From positions 27,444 through 91,443 of the forward strand of contig CAZEWN010000012.1 of the NCBI GenBank assembly GCA_964516135.1: DNA of 64,000 nt. Reading direction: 5' to 3'. The position numbers and the translations under genes were made by a program. Under the pieces are notes generated by a model. It had not been told where the DNA came from. It was given only the letters and a program-made list of their open reading frames with translations, and searched no databases. The stretch comes from 34-65-8 sp964516135. GTDB taxonomy: Bacteria > Pseudomonadota > Alphaproteobacteria > Sphingomonadales > Sphingomonadaceae. Every line of letters begins with the position of its first letter. The first letter of the stretch is position 1. This document shows, one piece after another, positions 1 through 9,077 of this stretch.

Positions 1-720
1 GCCAAGCAGTCGCGCGGCGACGGCGGAAACGGGCATTTCGTAACAATCGCGCGGGCTGCCGCACTGAAGAACCCGGCCGCCGTCCATCAGCACGAGGTCG
101 TCCGCGATCATCATTGCCTCGGCCGGGTCGTGGGTCACGACCAGCACGGTCGCGCCTGCCAGGCGCAAGTCATCCATCAGCGATTGCCGCACACGCTCCC
201 GTAGATCGCCATCGAGGCCGGAGAAGGGTTCGTCGAGCAGCAGCAGCGAGGGCTCGCGCGCCATGGCGCGAGCGATCGCGACCCGCTGCTGCTCACCGCC
301 CGACAGCATATGCGGCCAGGCGGCGGCAAGATGTTCGATGTGCAAACGGCTCAGCATCATTGCCACTCGTGCGTTGCGCTCCGTTCGCGGCAAATGGGCG
401 ATGCCAAATGCAACGTTTGCCTGGACATCGAGATGGGGAAAAAGAGCGTTGTCCTGGAACACCAGCCCGACCCCGCGCTGTTCCGGCGCGACAAATGTGT
501 CTGGCGCTGAAACGGGCGCGCCGCGTACATGGATGGCCCCGCCGTCGATCCCCTCGAGCCCTGCGATCATCCGCAGCAGAGTGCTCTTGCCGCAACCCGA
601 GGGACCGAGCAACGCCGCCACTCGGCCGGCAGCAAGCGAGAGACTGGCGTGATCGACCGCCAGCTTGCCAGCGAACCGGCGTGTGGCATCGCGGATTTCC
701 AGGATGGGGGCAGCAGACAC
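1..720 (-). CDS. fbpC: Iron(III) ABC transporter ATP-binding protein (3' end outside window)
   Basis: ATPase subunit that would power ferric iron import with the two genes upstream. On the minus strand a GTG at 720, preceded by an AGAGG ribosome site, opens a frame with a Walker A (GPSGCGKST), Q-loop (VFQDNALFPH), ABC signature (LSGGEQQRVAIARAM), Walker B (LLLLDEPFSGLDG) and H-loop (VVTHDPAEAM). About 240 residues are visible and the C-terminus is lost at the window edge. It starts 11 bp after the permease stop, so the three genes form an operon. Identity as an iron transporter rests on the binding protein; the ATPase alone would read only as a FbpC/PotA-like importer ATPase. The long frames on the opposite strand are shadows. 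Confidence 0.9.
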   Translation of the reverse strand, partial: MSAAPILEIRDATRRFAGKLAVDHASLSLAAGRVAALLGPSGCGKSTLLRMIAGLEGIDGGAIHVRGAPVSAPDTFVAPEQRGVGLVFQDNALFPHLDVQANVAFGIAHLPRTERNARVAMMLSRLHIEHLAAAWPHMLSGGEQQRVAIARAMAREPSLLLLDEPFSGLDGDLRERVRQSLMDDLRLAGATVLVVTHDPAEAMMIADDLVLMDGGRVLQCGSPRDCYEMPVSAVAARLLG

Positions 721-731
721 CGCGCCAGCCT

Positions 732-2318
732 CTAGGCACCCGGACGCGCGGCGGCAATCCGGCGCGAAAGCCAGATCACCGCGGGGAGCGACAGGACGAC
801 AATCATGATCGAGGGCAACCCGGCTTGGCCGAGGCGCTCGTCAAGCGCATAGTTGCTGGCAATCACCGCGAGCGTATCGAAGTCGAACGGGCGCAGGATC
901 AGCGTTGCCGGCAATTCCTTCAGCACGTCGATGAACACGATCAGCGCTGCGGTCAGCATGGCGCCACGTGCCATGGGCAGTTGAACCTCCAACGCGGCGC
1001 GGGTTTCTCCGCGCCCCAGCGTGCGGGCGGCCTGGATCATTGAGGGGGTCACGCGTTCGAGCCCCGCGTCGATCGGCTCCAGGGCAGCGGCCATCAATCG
1101 CGCGGCATAGGCCAGCACCAGCAGGACCAGCGCGATGGTCGCGCCGGAACCGGGCGCCAGGCCCCATATCACGCTCGCCGGCGCCAGCAGTCCGATCGCC
1201 ATTACCGCCCCCGGGGTGGCGTAGCCAAGGCTGGCCACGCGCGCCGCGATCGGCAGCTCGCGTGTCCCCAATGCCAGCATGGTGGCAAGCGCGACAGTGA
1301 CCAATGCACCGACCGCGCCAAGCGAGAGACTGTTGGAAAGTGCCTGGCCAAGCCGTGCCCAGTCAGCATCTGTTCCAGCAAGGTTCCAGGTCAACCAAGC
1401 GAGCGGCAGGATCAGCCCCGCGAACAGCAAGGTAAAACAGAACACACTCGCCAGCCACGCGCGCGTTAATGGTAATTGCGTGGGTTCCACCGGTCGCCAC
1501 CGTGCGCGACCGCTTTCGTGGCTGCGGCCAACCCGGCTCGCCCGTTCAAGCCATAGCAGCACGGCCGCCGCCAACAGCAATGGCAGCGCGAACCGTGCCG
1601 CACTCACGGTCGAGCCATAAACGGACCAGGCCCGCACTACGCCGGTCGTTAGTGTCTGGACGCTCAGAAAGCGTACCGCACCGTAATCGGCCAGCGTCTC
1701 CATCATGGCGAGCGCGACCCCGGCTGCAAGGGCTGGACGGGCCATCGGCAGGGCGACCCGCCACAATGCGCTAGTGCCGGTGCAACCGAGCATCCGCCCC
1801 GCTTCGAGAACATTGGTGGACTGGTTGAGGAACGTGGCCCGCATGGCGAGATAGACGTAAGGATAGAACGCCGCTGACAGAATGAAGGCGGCCCCCCCGA
1901 CGGTACGCATTTCAAAAGGAAGGTCGACGCCGACGCTTCCGCGAAGCCACATCCGCAGCGGTCCGGCGACGTCGAACAAGTCGGAATAGCCGTATGCGAG
2001 CGCAAAGGCTGGCATGGCCAGGGGCAGGGCCAGCGCCCAGGCGAAAATTTCGCGGCCAGGGAAGCGGTGCATCACGACGAGCCAGGCCGCTGCCGTGCCG
2101 CTCAGCGCAGTCGCCCCGCCGACGAGCAGGGCGAGCCACGCCGAGGTCAATGCATATCGCGCGATGTCACGGCTCGCGATATCCGCTGTCTCGGTTCCAA
2201 ACGCGGCCAGTGCCACGCCCAGCAGCGGCGCGCCCACGGCAAGGCCCGCCACGAGCGCCAGCCAGCCGATGGGCGACAGAAATGGGCGGGGGAGGGCGCG
2301 CGCTCCGGTCAGCGCCAA
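732..2318 (-). CDS. fbpB: Iron(III) ABC transporter permease (fused two-domain FbpB type)
   Basis: Inner-membrane permease of 528 residues with about twelve hydrophobic segments in two homologous halves, as in FbpB/SfuB-type ferric permeases. Each half carries an EAA-like loop for the ATPase, seen as RMLGCTGTSALWRVALPMAR in the first half and ARTLGRGETRAALEVQLPMA in the second. The ATG lies inside the last codons of the upstream binding-protein gene (10-bp overlap), which indicates translational coupling. Complete, with no breaks. The thiamine permease ThiP has the same architecture; the linked binding protein favours iron. Confidence 0.9.
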   Translation of the reverse strand: MALTGARALPRPFLSPIGWLALVAGLAVGAPLLGVALAAFGTETADIASRDIARYALTSAWLALLVGGATALSGTAAAWLVVMHRFPGREIFAWALALPLAMPAFALAYGYSDLFDVAGPLRMWLRGSVGVDLPFEMRTVGGAAFILSAAFYPYVYLAMRATFLNQSTNVLEAGRMLGCTGTSALWRVALPMARPALAAGVALAMMETLADYGAVRFLSVQTLTTGVVRAWSVYGSTVSAARFALPLLLAAAVLLWLERASRVGRSHESGRARWRPVEPTQLPLTRAWLASVFCFTLLFAGLILPLAWLTWNLAGTDADWARLGQALSNSLSLGAVGALVTVALATMLALGTRELPIAARVASLGYATPGAVMAIGLLAPASVIWGLAPGSGATIALVLLVLAYAARLMAAALEPIDAGLERVTPSMIQAARTLGRGETRAALEVQLPMARGAMLTAALIVFIDVLKELPATLILRPFDFDTLAVIASNYALDERLGQAGLPSIMIVVLSLPAVIWLSRRIAAARPGA

Positions 2319-3355
2319 CCCGCCTCGCTCATCATCGATTGCGCCTCCGGCTGGCGCCTTGCGAAGGCCGCAACACTCATCGGGTGCGCGGTAAAGTCCG
2401 CAAACGCATCGACGGGCGGCGGCGGGGCAACACTCGGCGAGGCGGGAAACTCATTGTTGTTGGCCGCGATGTGTCGCTGGGTATCGGCCGAAGCGAAGAA
2501 TTCGAGCAGGCGGATTGCATTCGCCTTGTTCGGTGCGTTCTTTGCAACCCCGCCGCCAGAGATGTTCACGTGCGCGCCCTGTCCGCCCAAGCTCGGAAAT
2601 GCGAGCTTTACCTTGTCGGTCACAGCCTGGTCAGCCGCGTCCTCGCCGCTCGCCATGCGGATGTAGTAGTAACTGTTGGTGATCGCGACTTCGCACACCC
2701 CCGCTGCCACGGCGCGGATTTGGTCGCGGTCGCCGCCTTCGGGCGGACGGGCCATGTTGGCTACGACACCTTCGACCCAATCGTTCGCGCGTTCCGCGCC
2801 CCAAGCCTCGATCAGCGCGCCGACGAGCGAAAGGTTGTAGACGCTGTCTGACGAACGCACGCAAATCTTGCCGCGGAAACGGGGCGTCGCGAGTTCGGCA
2901 TAGTCGTCAATCTCATTAAGTTGCACCTTTGCAGGGTCATAGGCCACCACGCGCGCGCGACGCGAGAATCCGTACCAGTTGCCGTCGGGCTCGCGAAGAT
3001 TGGCGGGAACAGCGCCGAGCAGTGTATCGGATTCGACCGGTTGGAACAGGTCGGCCTGCTGTGCGCGCCACAGGGCGCCAGCATCGGCGGTAATGAACAA
3101 ATCAGCCGGGCTGTTCGCCCCTTCGGCCCGCATGCGCGCGACGAGCTCGTCCGCGTTACCCTCTATCCGGTTGATCTTGATGCCGGTTTCCCGGGTAAAA
3201 CGTTCGTAAAGCGCAAGATCGCTGTCGTAATGACGGGCGGAGTAGAGGTTTACCTCACCCGCGCCCTGCGTTGGCGTAACATCGCTTTCGGCGCCAGAGC
3301 AACCGGCCAGCAACATCGCGACCGCACCCGCCAAAGCCCATGAAACCTTGCGCAC
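2309..3355 (-). CDS. fbpA: Iron(III) ABC transporter substrate-binding lipoprotein
   Basis: Periplasmic ferric-binding protein of the FbpA/FutA family that delivers Fe3+ to the permease. The GTG at 3355 is preferred over a longer frame opening at 3406 because a clean GGAGG lies 5 nt upstream of it and the product then begins with a compact lipoprotein signal ending LLAGC, giving 348 residues. Family features visible are an N-terminal NLYSARHYDSD strand and a C-terminal NSYYYIRM segment with the paired tyrosines that bind iron in this family. First gene of the operon; a Fur-box-like palindrome lies about 55 bp upstream. The family call is secure; the metal is inferred. Confidence 0.9.
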   Translation of the reverse strand: MRKVSWALAGAVAMLLAGCSGAESDVTPTQGAGEVNLYSARHYDSDLALYERFTRETGIKINRIEGNADELVARMRAEGANSPADLFITADAGALWRAQQADLFQPVESDTLLGAVPANLREPDGNWYGFSRRARVVAYDPAKVQLNEIDDYAELATPRFRGKICVRSSDSVYNLSLVGALIEAWGAERANDWVEGVVANMARPPEGGDRDQIRAVAAGVCEVAITNSYYYIRMASGEDAADQAVTDKVKLAFPSLGGQGAHVNISGGGVAKNAPNKANAIRLLEFFASADTQRHIAANNNEFPASPSVAPPPPVDAFADFTAHPMSVAAFARRQPEAQSMMSEAGWR

Positions 3356-3409
3356 TCGTTCCTCCGATTCTACCGGCAAGAACGACCGGTCGAGGGCGGC
3401 TAGCATTAT

Positions 3410-3424
3410 TGCGAACCATTCTCA
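3410..3424. promoter_or_regulatory. Candidate Fur box ahead of the iron transporter operon
   Basis: TGCGAACCATTCTCA reads as a 7-1-7 palindrome with 5 of 7 matching half-site positions and resembles alphaproteobacterial Fur boxes of the TGCGAATNATTCTCA kind. It lies between the divergent binding-protein and diguanylate cyclase genes, about 55 bp ahead of the former. Iron-responsive repression of the transporter is inferred. Confidence 0.55.
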
Positions 3425-3483
3425 ACCGTCGTGAAAAATGCAGGTCGTTGTGGTGGGGCGCGCCGACTTGAAAGGGGGAAATC

Positions 3484-4608
3484 GTGGGCAGTTCTGACGG
3501 TTCGATTGGCCAGTTGTTCGGGTGGCTGGGGAGGCGCGGCCAAGGAAGTGCGGACGCGACGGAAGGTGAGCAACAGCCCAATGGCAGCGCTGCTCCGCTG
3601 TTCGACCAGGCGCGCCGGGATCTGCTGGACGAGATTACTGCGTTCCTGCTGCGCCATCGCCTGGATGTGACCCCTGACAACCTGGCCGTCGCCCATGGCG
3701 CCTTGTCCGGGGCCAACCCAGGTCTTGCCCGACAGATCGAACGGCGCGTGCGTGATGGCCTCGACGTGACCCAGACATGGCTCGATGAAGCGGCGGCGAC
3801 CGAAGTTGCCCGATCGCGCGACCTAGATGTCGATAGCTTGCTGGTGAAAATCGAAAACTTGGTCGACAACTATTCTCGCAATACGAGCGTGGCCCGCGAT
3901 GCCACGGCGGAATACAACGAGAAGCTCGAACACCATGTCGCCGAACTGGTCGAGGTGGAGGAAACCGGGCAGATCATCTCCGATCTCGCGCAGCTTGCTA
4001 AAGCGATGCTGGAACGTTCGCGCCAACTTGAAGCCGACATGCGCCGAAGCGAGGACGAGGCGGAATCGCTGCGTCGCAGCCTGGCGAAGGCGAAGCGCGA
4101 TGCTGAGGTCGATCACCTTACCGGCTTGCCCAATCGCCGCGCGTTCGAGACCGTGCTGGAGAGCGAATATCGCGAAGCCCGCGCGGCGGTCGAGCCGCTG
4201 GTGGTCGCATTTTGCGACATCGACCATTTCAAGCGCGTCAACGATAACCACGGCCACGATGTCGGCGATCGGGTGCTGAGGGTGATCGGCGAGGCACTGT
4301 CGGCCGTTTCGAATGACAAGTGCCACGTGGCGCGCCACGGCGGCGAAGAGTTCGTGATGCTGTTCCGGGGCTCGACCGCGGCCGAGGCGAAGGCTTCGCT
4401 CGATACCATCCGCGAACGGATGGCCGAACGCCGCCTGGTCAGCCGCACCACCGACGAGCCTATTGGCCAAGTGACCTTTTCGGCCGGTGTCGCCGACGTG
4501 TTCGATTTCGGCGATCCGCGCGCGGCATTGAAGGCGGCGGACGATGCCCTCTATGCCGCAAAGGAAGGCGGCCGGAACCAGGTGCTCGTCGCAGAGAAGC
4601 CCGTCTGA
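3484..4608 (+). CDS. Diguanylate cyclase (GGDEF)
   Basis: Makes cyclic di-GMP from two GTP. The 374-residue product has an N-terminal helical region of about 200 residues with a coiled-coil stretch and no membrane segment, then a GGDEF domain opening with DHLTGLPNRRAF. The signature is GGEEF at residues 286-290, an active-site variant known in functional cyclases. No RxxD inhibitory site is seen just upstream of it. The start is GTG, with AAAGGGGG ahead of it. Divergent from the iron operon, so the intergenic region may carry two promoters. The signal it senses is unknown. Confidence 0.88.
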   Translation: MGSSDGSIGQLFGWLGRRGQGSADATEGEQQPNGSAAPLFDQARRDLLDEITAFLLRHRLDVTPDNLAVAHGALSGANPGLARQIERRVRDGLDVTQTWLDEAAATEVARSRDLDVDSLLVKIENLVDNYSRNTSVARDATAEYNEKLEHHVAELVEVEETGQIISDLAQLAKAMLERSRQLEADMRRSEDEAESLRRSLAKAKRDAEVDHLTGLPNRRAFETVLESEYREARAAVEPLVVAFCDIDHFKRVNDNHGHDVGDRVLRVIGEALSAVSNDKCHVARHGGEEFVMLFRGSTAAEAKASLDTIRERMAERRLVSRTTDEPIGQVTFSAGVADVFDFGDPRAALKAADDALYAAKEGGRNQVLVAEKPV

Positions 4609-4656
4609 CCGTTGCCGACTTCTCCGAGAAGTTGCCGCAGCATCCCGCGTTGGGCG

Positions 4657-5077
4657 ATGGAAGAAATCTGGAACCGCGAAGTCGTGGCGCTCGGGTCGGC
4701 GGATGGATTCGTGGGGCGGGTCGGGATGAACCTCTATCCAGCTCATCGATGCGGGGATTAACAGACTCGTCGCGCTTTTTTCGCTCGACGGCGTTACACC
4801 GGCACTGGAAGATGCCTTCAACCGGCTGACGGACAAGCAGTACGATCGCATGCGCGACTTCCTGGTCCTACACGAGCAGTTCACCGAAACGAGCTGGCTG
4901 GCGGCGATGATGGGCCATGGCATCGCTATGACAGGCCGCAACGCGGTGGCGGACACCCTGAAACCGGCAGCGCTCGGCCCGGAAATCGGCCAGATAGAAA
5001 AATCTGTGCGCTACTTGGTTAAACGCCTGCCGCCCCACCGCGGATACCTGGCGCACTATTGCCCGCTCAGGGCATGA
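4657..5077 (+). pseudogene. C-terminal remnant of a flavin-dependent tryptophan-halogenase-type gene, frameshifted
   Basis: Two adjoining frames together resemble the last ~140 residues of sphingomonad tryptophan-halogenase-like proteins. Frame one, from about 4657, reads IWNREVVALG-ADGF, matching the family's 'W..N.VALG.A.GF' stretch. Frame two, from 4730, reads TSIQLIDAGINRLVALF, then YDRMRDFLVLHEQF, and ends LPPHRGYLAHYC, matching the family's TSI-LIQ, RDF-LH and LP-H-YC blocks. The expected EPLE between GF and TSI is lost at the frame change near 4720-4730. The N-terminal FAD and lysine regions are absent. Such halogenases usually sit in TonB-receptor/sugar-uptake loci, which fits the adjacent sugar transporter. 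Confidence 0.7.
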
Positions 5078-5172
5078 GCGGGTCGAAGCATTTCATGGCA
5101 ATGACGAACGACGTGTGCACGGCGCGGGATGCCGATGTCACGATCCATCGTCACGAGGGAGAGGACTGAAGC

Positions 5173-6462
5173 ATGGCACTGGCACCCGACATAGCGACGA
5201 GCGCCGACCCGCATCCGCGGGAGCCCGATGTGCCGCAGGTGGATGCGCCGGGCCTCAATTACTTCGTGTTCGCGCTGTTCTTCATTTTCGGCGGCATCAC
5301 CAGCCTTAATGACGTGATCATTCCCAAGCTCAAGGAATTGTTCACACTCAGTTATTTCGAAGCGAGCCTTGTCCAGTTCTGGTTCTTCATCGCCTACGCC
5401 GTGGTCGGCATTCCCGGCGCGCGGCTGGTGAAGCGCGTGGGTTACCTGCGCGGCGCCGCGATCGGCTTGATGGCGATGATGGCGGGCTGTCTTATGTTCA
5501 TACCGGCAAGCCAGACGGCGCAGTTCGGGATGTTCCTGTTCGCGTACTTCGTGCTCGCCACGGGCGTGGTGCTGGTCCAGATCGTGGCCAATCCGCTTAT
5601 CAGCCTGCTCGGCCCGGTCAGGACGACGCATAGCCGCCTGACATTCGCGCAGGCGTTCAACTCACTCGGCACGACGATCTTCCCTTACTTTGGCGCGATC
5701 CTGATCCTTGGCAGCCTCGCCACAGTAACCGCTGCGGATTTTACCGGGGCGGAGCTGGCCGCCTATCGCACCGCCGAGAGCCAGGCCATCGTTAACGGCT
5801 ATCTCGGCCTCGCGGTCGCGCTGGCGGTAGTCGCGGGCGCGGTGTGGCTGTTCCGCGATCGGCTGAAGGGCGAGCGGCACGACGCGACAAGCTTTGCTGA
5901 AGGCGTTGCGCTGCTCAAGCGTCCGCGGTTCGGTTATGGCGCGGCGTGCATCTTCCTCTATGTCGGCGCCGAAGTCGCGATTGGCAGCTTCATCGTTAAC
6001 TACCTGATGCAGACCGAGGTGCTGAACCTGCCTGAACAGAGCGCAGGCAAGCTCATCGCGCTTTATTGGGGCGGCGCGCTGATCGGGCGGTTTATCGGTT
6101 CGGGACTGCTGCGCGTTGTCAGCCCCGGATTATTGCTGGCGAGCGTGGCGCTGGGCGCGATAACGCTCATCACGATTTCCGCGAACACGACCGGAGTTGT
6201 CGCAGGATATTCGCTGCTCGCGGTCGGGTTGATGAACGCGATCATGTTTCCGACGATTTTCAGCCTCGCATGCGAAAAGCTGGGTCCGCGAGCGGCGGAT
6301 GGCTCGGGCATCATCAACGTGGCGATCGCCGGCGGCGCGGTGATTCCCCCGCTTTACGGTGCTGTCGCCGACCAGATCGGCCTTGCCGCCGCACTGATCA
6401 TCCCGGCGGCATGTTACGCCGTGATAGCTGGCTTCGGATACTTCGCTCGCCGACCGGCTTAG
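5173..6462 (+). CDS. Sugar MFS transporter, FucP/GluP family
   Basis: A 429-residue, twelve-segment inner-membrane symporter. The opening block LNYFVFALFFIFGGITSLND followed by IIPKLKELFTLSYFEASLVQ is characteristic of the fucose/glucose-galactose family (FucP/GluP) and differs from other MFS groups. The ATG at 5173 has a GGGAGAGG site about 8 nt upstream. In Sphingomonadales this family usually stands in carbohydrate loci beside TonB-dependent receptors and tryptophan-halogenase-like proteins. Only a halogenase fragment remains here and no receptor or glycosidase is nearby. The substrate cannot be read from the sequence. Confidence 0.88.
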   Translation: MALAPDIATSADPHPREPDVPQVDAPGLNYFVFALFFIFGGITSLNDVIIPKLKELFTLSYFEASLVQFWFFIAYAVVGIPGARLVKRVGYLRGAAIGLMAMMAGCLMFIPASQTAQFGMFLFAYFVLATGVVLVQIVANPLISLLGPVRTTHSRLTFAQAFNSLGTTIFPYFGAILILGSLATVTAADFTGAELAAYRTAESQAIVNGYLGLAVALAVVAGAVWLFRDRLKGERHDATSFAEGVALLKRPRFGYGAACIFLYVGAEVAIGSFIVNYLMQTEVLNLPEQSAGKLIALYWGGALIGRFIGSGLLRVVSPGLLLASVALGAITLITISANTTGVVAGYSLLAVGLMNAIMFPTIFSLACEKLGPRAADGSGIINVAIAGGAVIPPLYGAVADQIGLAAALIIPAACYAVIAGFGYFARRPA

Positions 6463-6471
6463 CCGGTGGCG

Positions 6472-8085
6472 TCAAGCGGCGGCTGGCCGGAATCTTGCCA
6501 GTCGCCCCTTGTCCGCGAGAACGACATGCGCGCAGTTATGGCCCGGCGCGCCCGTAACTCCGCCACCAGGGTGCGTGCCAGCGCCACACATGTACAGCCC
6601 GCCGATCGGCCCGCGATAGTCGCCATAGCCCAGCATCGGGCGCGCCGACCAGAGCTGGTCGATCGTCATGTTGCCATGCATGATGTCGCCGCCGACCAGC
6701 CCGAACGTGCGCTCGAGGCCTTTGGGGCTGAGCACCTGGCGGCCGAGGATCGAGGCGCGAAAGCCAGGCGCATGGGCTTCGACGGTGTCGATTATGGCGT
6801 TCGCTGCTTGATCCTCTTCAGCGTCCCAGTCGCGCCCGTCGGGCAATTCCGGCGCGAACTGCTGGCAGAACAGGCTGGCGACGTGCCCGCCGGGAGGGGC
6901 AAGGCTGTCGTCGACCGTGCTCGGGATCAACATTTCGACGATCGGACGCCGCGACCAGCCGTAGCGCTTCGCATCCATGAATGCCTCGTCCATGTAGCGG
7001 AGCGTTGGCGCGATGATGATACCCGACCGATGATGTTCGCCCGGTTCCGGCAGACAGGCAAACCGTGGCAGCGCGCTCAGCGCGACATTCATGCGAAACG
7101 TGCCTGATCCGGTCTTGAAGCCCTTGATGCGACGGCGGAAATCGGCAGGGAGGTCGCATGGGTCGATCATCCGATCAAACAGCAACCTTGGCCCAACATT
7201 GGCGATCACGCGCGGCGCCGTGATTTCCTCGCCGCTCTCGAGCCGCACGCCTGCGACACGGCCGCCGGTCGTCAGGACTTGTGCGACCGGGCTTTCCAGC
7301 GAAATTTCGACCCCTTGGTCACGGCAGGCATCTGCCATCATCCGCGTGATCGATCCCATGCCGCCGACGACGTGGCCCCAGGCGCCCTTGCGACCATTTA
7401 CCTCACCGAAGACATGGTGGAGGAGGACATAGGCGCTTCCGGGCGTTTCGGGGGATGCGTAGTTGCCGACCACGGCATCAAAGCCGAAGGCCGCCTTCAC
7501 CGCCTCGCTTTCGAACCATTGATCGAGGAAGCCGCTGGCCGACTTGGTGAAAAGGTCCAGCACGTCGCGCTTGCGGTCAATGCTCAGTCGCGCCAGTCCC
7601 CGGCCTTGCAGCGCCGCGTCGATCATGGCGCGCAGCCCGCCGCCCGCGTTGGGTGGTGCTTTCAGCGCAAGCTCGCGCAGCACCTGCGCGACACCTTCCA
7701 GCGCATCGTAATAGGCGGGGAGCGCGTTGGCATCGCTGCGCGAAAAGCGGGCGAACTCTGCCTGGGTCCGTTCGAGGCCGCCGCCAACCTTGAGATAGCC
7801 GCCATTGTCCTGCGGCAGGAAATTGGCAACCGGCCGTTCGATTACGCGGTAGCCGCGGCTGGCCAGCTGCATGTCGGCGATCACTTTGGGTTGCAGCAGG
7901 CTGACCGTGTAACTCGCCACGGAGTTGCGGTATCCGGGATGGAATTCCTCGGTCACTGCTGCGCCGCCCACCAAGGCGCGTCGCTCCAGCACGCGCACCC
8001 GCAGCCCGGCGCGCGCGAGATAGAAGGCACAGACAAGCCCGTTGTGCCCGCCGCCGATCAGGATCGCGTCGCATTGCTGGATCAT
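6472..8085 (-). CDS. FAD-dependent oxidoreductase, PYROXD2/phytoene-desaturase-like
   Basis: A 537-residue flavoprotein with an N-terminal dinucleotide-binding motif (AILIGGGHNGLVCAFYLARA) and the GGAAVTEEFHPGY block of the NAD(P)/FAD-dependent phytoene dehydrogenase superfamily, closest to the PYROXD2-like branch rather than a carotenoid CrtI. The C-terminal block MCGAGTHPGGGVTGAPGHN is the second flavin contact of that family. The start at 8085 (MIQQCDAILIGGG) puts the Rossmann motif at the N-terminus; a longer frame reaching 8214 adds only low-complexity sequence. No carotenoid genes are nearby. Substrate unknown. Confidence 0.85.
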   Translation of the reverse strand: MIQQCDAILIGGGHNGLVCAFYLARAGLRVRVLERRALVGGAAVTEEFHPGYRNSVASYTVSLLQPKVIADMQLASRGYRVIERPVANFLPQDNGGYLKVGGGLERTQAEFARFSRSDANALPAYYDALEGVAQVLRELALKAPPNAGGGLRAMIDAALQGRGLARLSIDRKRDVLDLFTKSASGFLDQWFESEAVKAAFGFDAVVGNYASPETPGSAYVLLHHVFGEVNGRKGAWGHVVGGMGSITRMMADACRDQGVEISLESPVAQVLTTGGRVAGVRLESGEEITAPRVIANVGPRLLFDRMIDPCDLPADFRRRIKGFKTGSGTFRMNVALSALPRFACLPEPGEHHRSGIIIAPTLRYMDEAFMDAKRYGWSRRPIVEMLIPSTVDDSLAPPGGHVASLFCQQFAPELPDGRDWDAEEDQAANAIIDTVEAHAPGFRASILGRQVLSPKGLERTFGLVGGDIMHGNMTIDQLWSARPMLGYGDYRGPIGGLYMCGAGTHPGGGVTGAPGHNCAHVVLADKGRLARFRPAAA

Positions 8086-8204
8086 GTCCCGCCTCTGCGC
8101 GCTTCGGCCCCTTTGTGCAATGTGGTGACACGCGAAGTGGCGCGGCGTCGTGGAACCCAAATGCCCCATCGATCGCTTGGCAAGGGCAAGAGGGAGTTCG
8201 GCAG

Positions 8205-9074
8205 ATGGCGGCACGCGCCTATTGGCAGGGACAGATCAGGTTGGCGCTGGTCTCTATTCCGGTAGAGGTCTATTCGGCTGTAAAGTCAGGCGCGAAAATC
8301 TCGTTCCGACAGATTCACGAACCGAGCGGCAAGCGGGTCAATTACGAAAAGGTGGTGGCAGGGGTCGGGCCGGTCGATCGTGACGAGATCGTCAAGGGGT
8401 ACGAGATGTCCAGGGGCGAATACGTCCTGCTCGACGATGACGAAATCGAAGCGGTAAAGATTGAAAGCCGCAAGACGCTCGAACTTGTGCAGTTCGTCGA
8501 CGCGAACGAAATCGATCCGCTTTATTACGAAAAGCCCTATTACGTGGCGCCGGCTGATGAACTGGCGGAAGAGGCATTCGTGGTACTGCGTGATGCCCTG
8601 CGCCAGGCAAAGAAGGTCGGGCTCGGCCAGCTGTCGGTGCGTGGCCGTGAACAGCTCGTGGCGATCAAGCCGTGCGGCAAGGGGTTGCTGATGGAAACTC
8701 TGCGGTACGGCGACGAAGTTCGCAAGGGACAGGCTTTTTTTAGCGAGATCGGCAATCACAAACCCGATGCCGAACTGCTCGACCTTGCAACCGCGCTCAT
8801 CGACAAAAAGACGGCTCCGTTCGACGCGGGCGCGTTCGAGGACCGTTATGCCGATGCGCTGATGCGGCTGATCGAAAAGAAAGCCAAATCGAAATCGGGG
8901 CGCAAAATCCTCGAAGACGTCGGAGATCCAAGCAGCGTGCGCGGCGGCAATGTAATCGACCTGATGGCGGCGCTGAAAAAGTCGGTGGGCGACGCGAAAG
9001 CGCCCGCGGCGCGAAAAGCGGCAGCGAAGAAAACACCCGCAAAGAAAGCCGCATCGCGCAGGAAATCGGCCTGA
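8205..9074 (+). CDS. ku: Ku protein for non-homologous end joining
   Basis: Homodimeric DNA-end-binding protein that recruits LigD to double-strand breaks. Residues 1-255 match the bacterial Ku core (ARAYWQGQIRLALVSIPVEV at the N-terminus, then SGKRVNYEKVVAGVG). The tail from about residue 265 is lysine/alanine-rich (KAAAKKTPAKKAASRRKSA), as in many bacterial Ku proteins where it binds DNA. The ATG at 8205 is preceded by AGGGAG. It ends 3 bp before ligD, forming a two-gene repair operon. Confidence 0.95.
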   Translation: MAARAYWQGQIRLALVSIPVEVYSAVKSGAKISFRQIHEPSGKRVNYEKVVAGVGPVDRDEIVKGYEMSRGEYVLLDDDEIEAVKIESRKTLELVQFVDANEIDPLYYEKPYYVAPADELAEEAFVVLRDALRQAKKVGLGQLSVRGREQLVAIKPCGKGLLMETLRYGDEVRKGQAFFSEIGNHKPDAELLDLATALIDKKTAPFDAGAFEDRYADALMRLIEKKAKSKSGRKILEDVGDPSSVRGGNVIDLMAALKKSVGDAKAPAARKAAAKKTPAKKAASRRKSA

Positions 9075-9077
9075 CGC

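Noticed and set aside
114..1043. 309-codon plus-strand frame at the left edge
   Set aside because: Antisense to the ABC ATPase and permease, whose Walker and signature motifs are complete on the minus strand.
4609..5077. Independent 75-residue gene starting at 4850
   Set aside because: Similarity to halogenase tails continues upstream of that ATG in the same frame to 4730 and then in another frame, so it is part of a broken gene.
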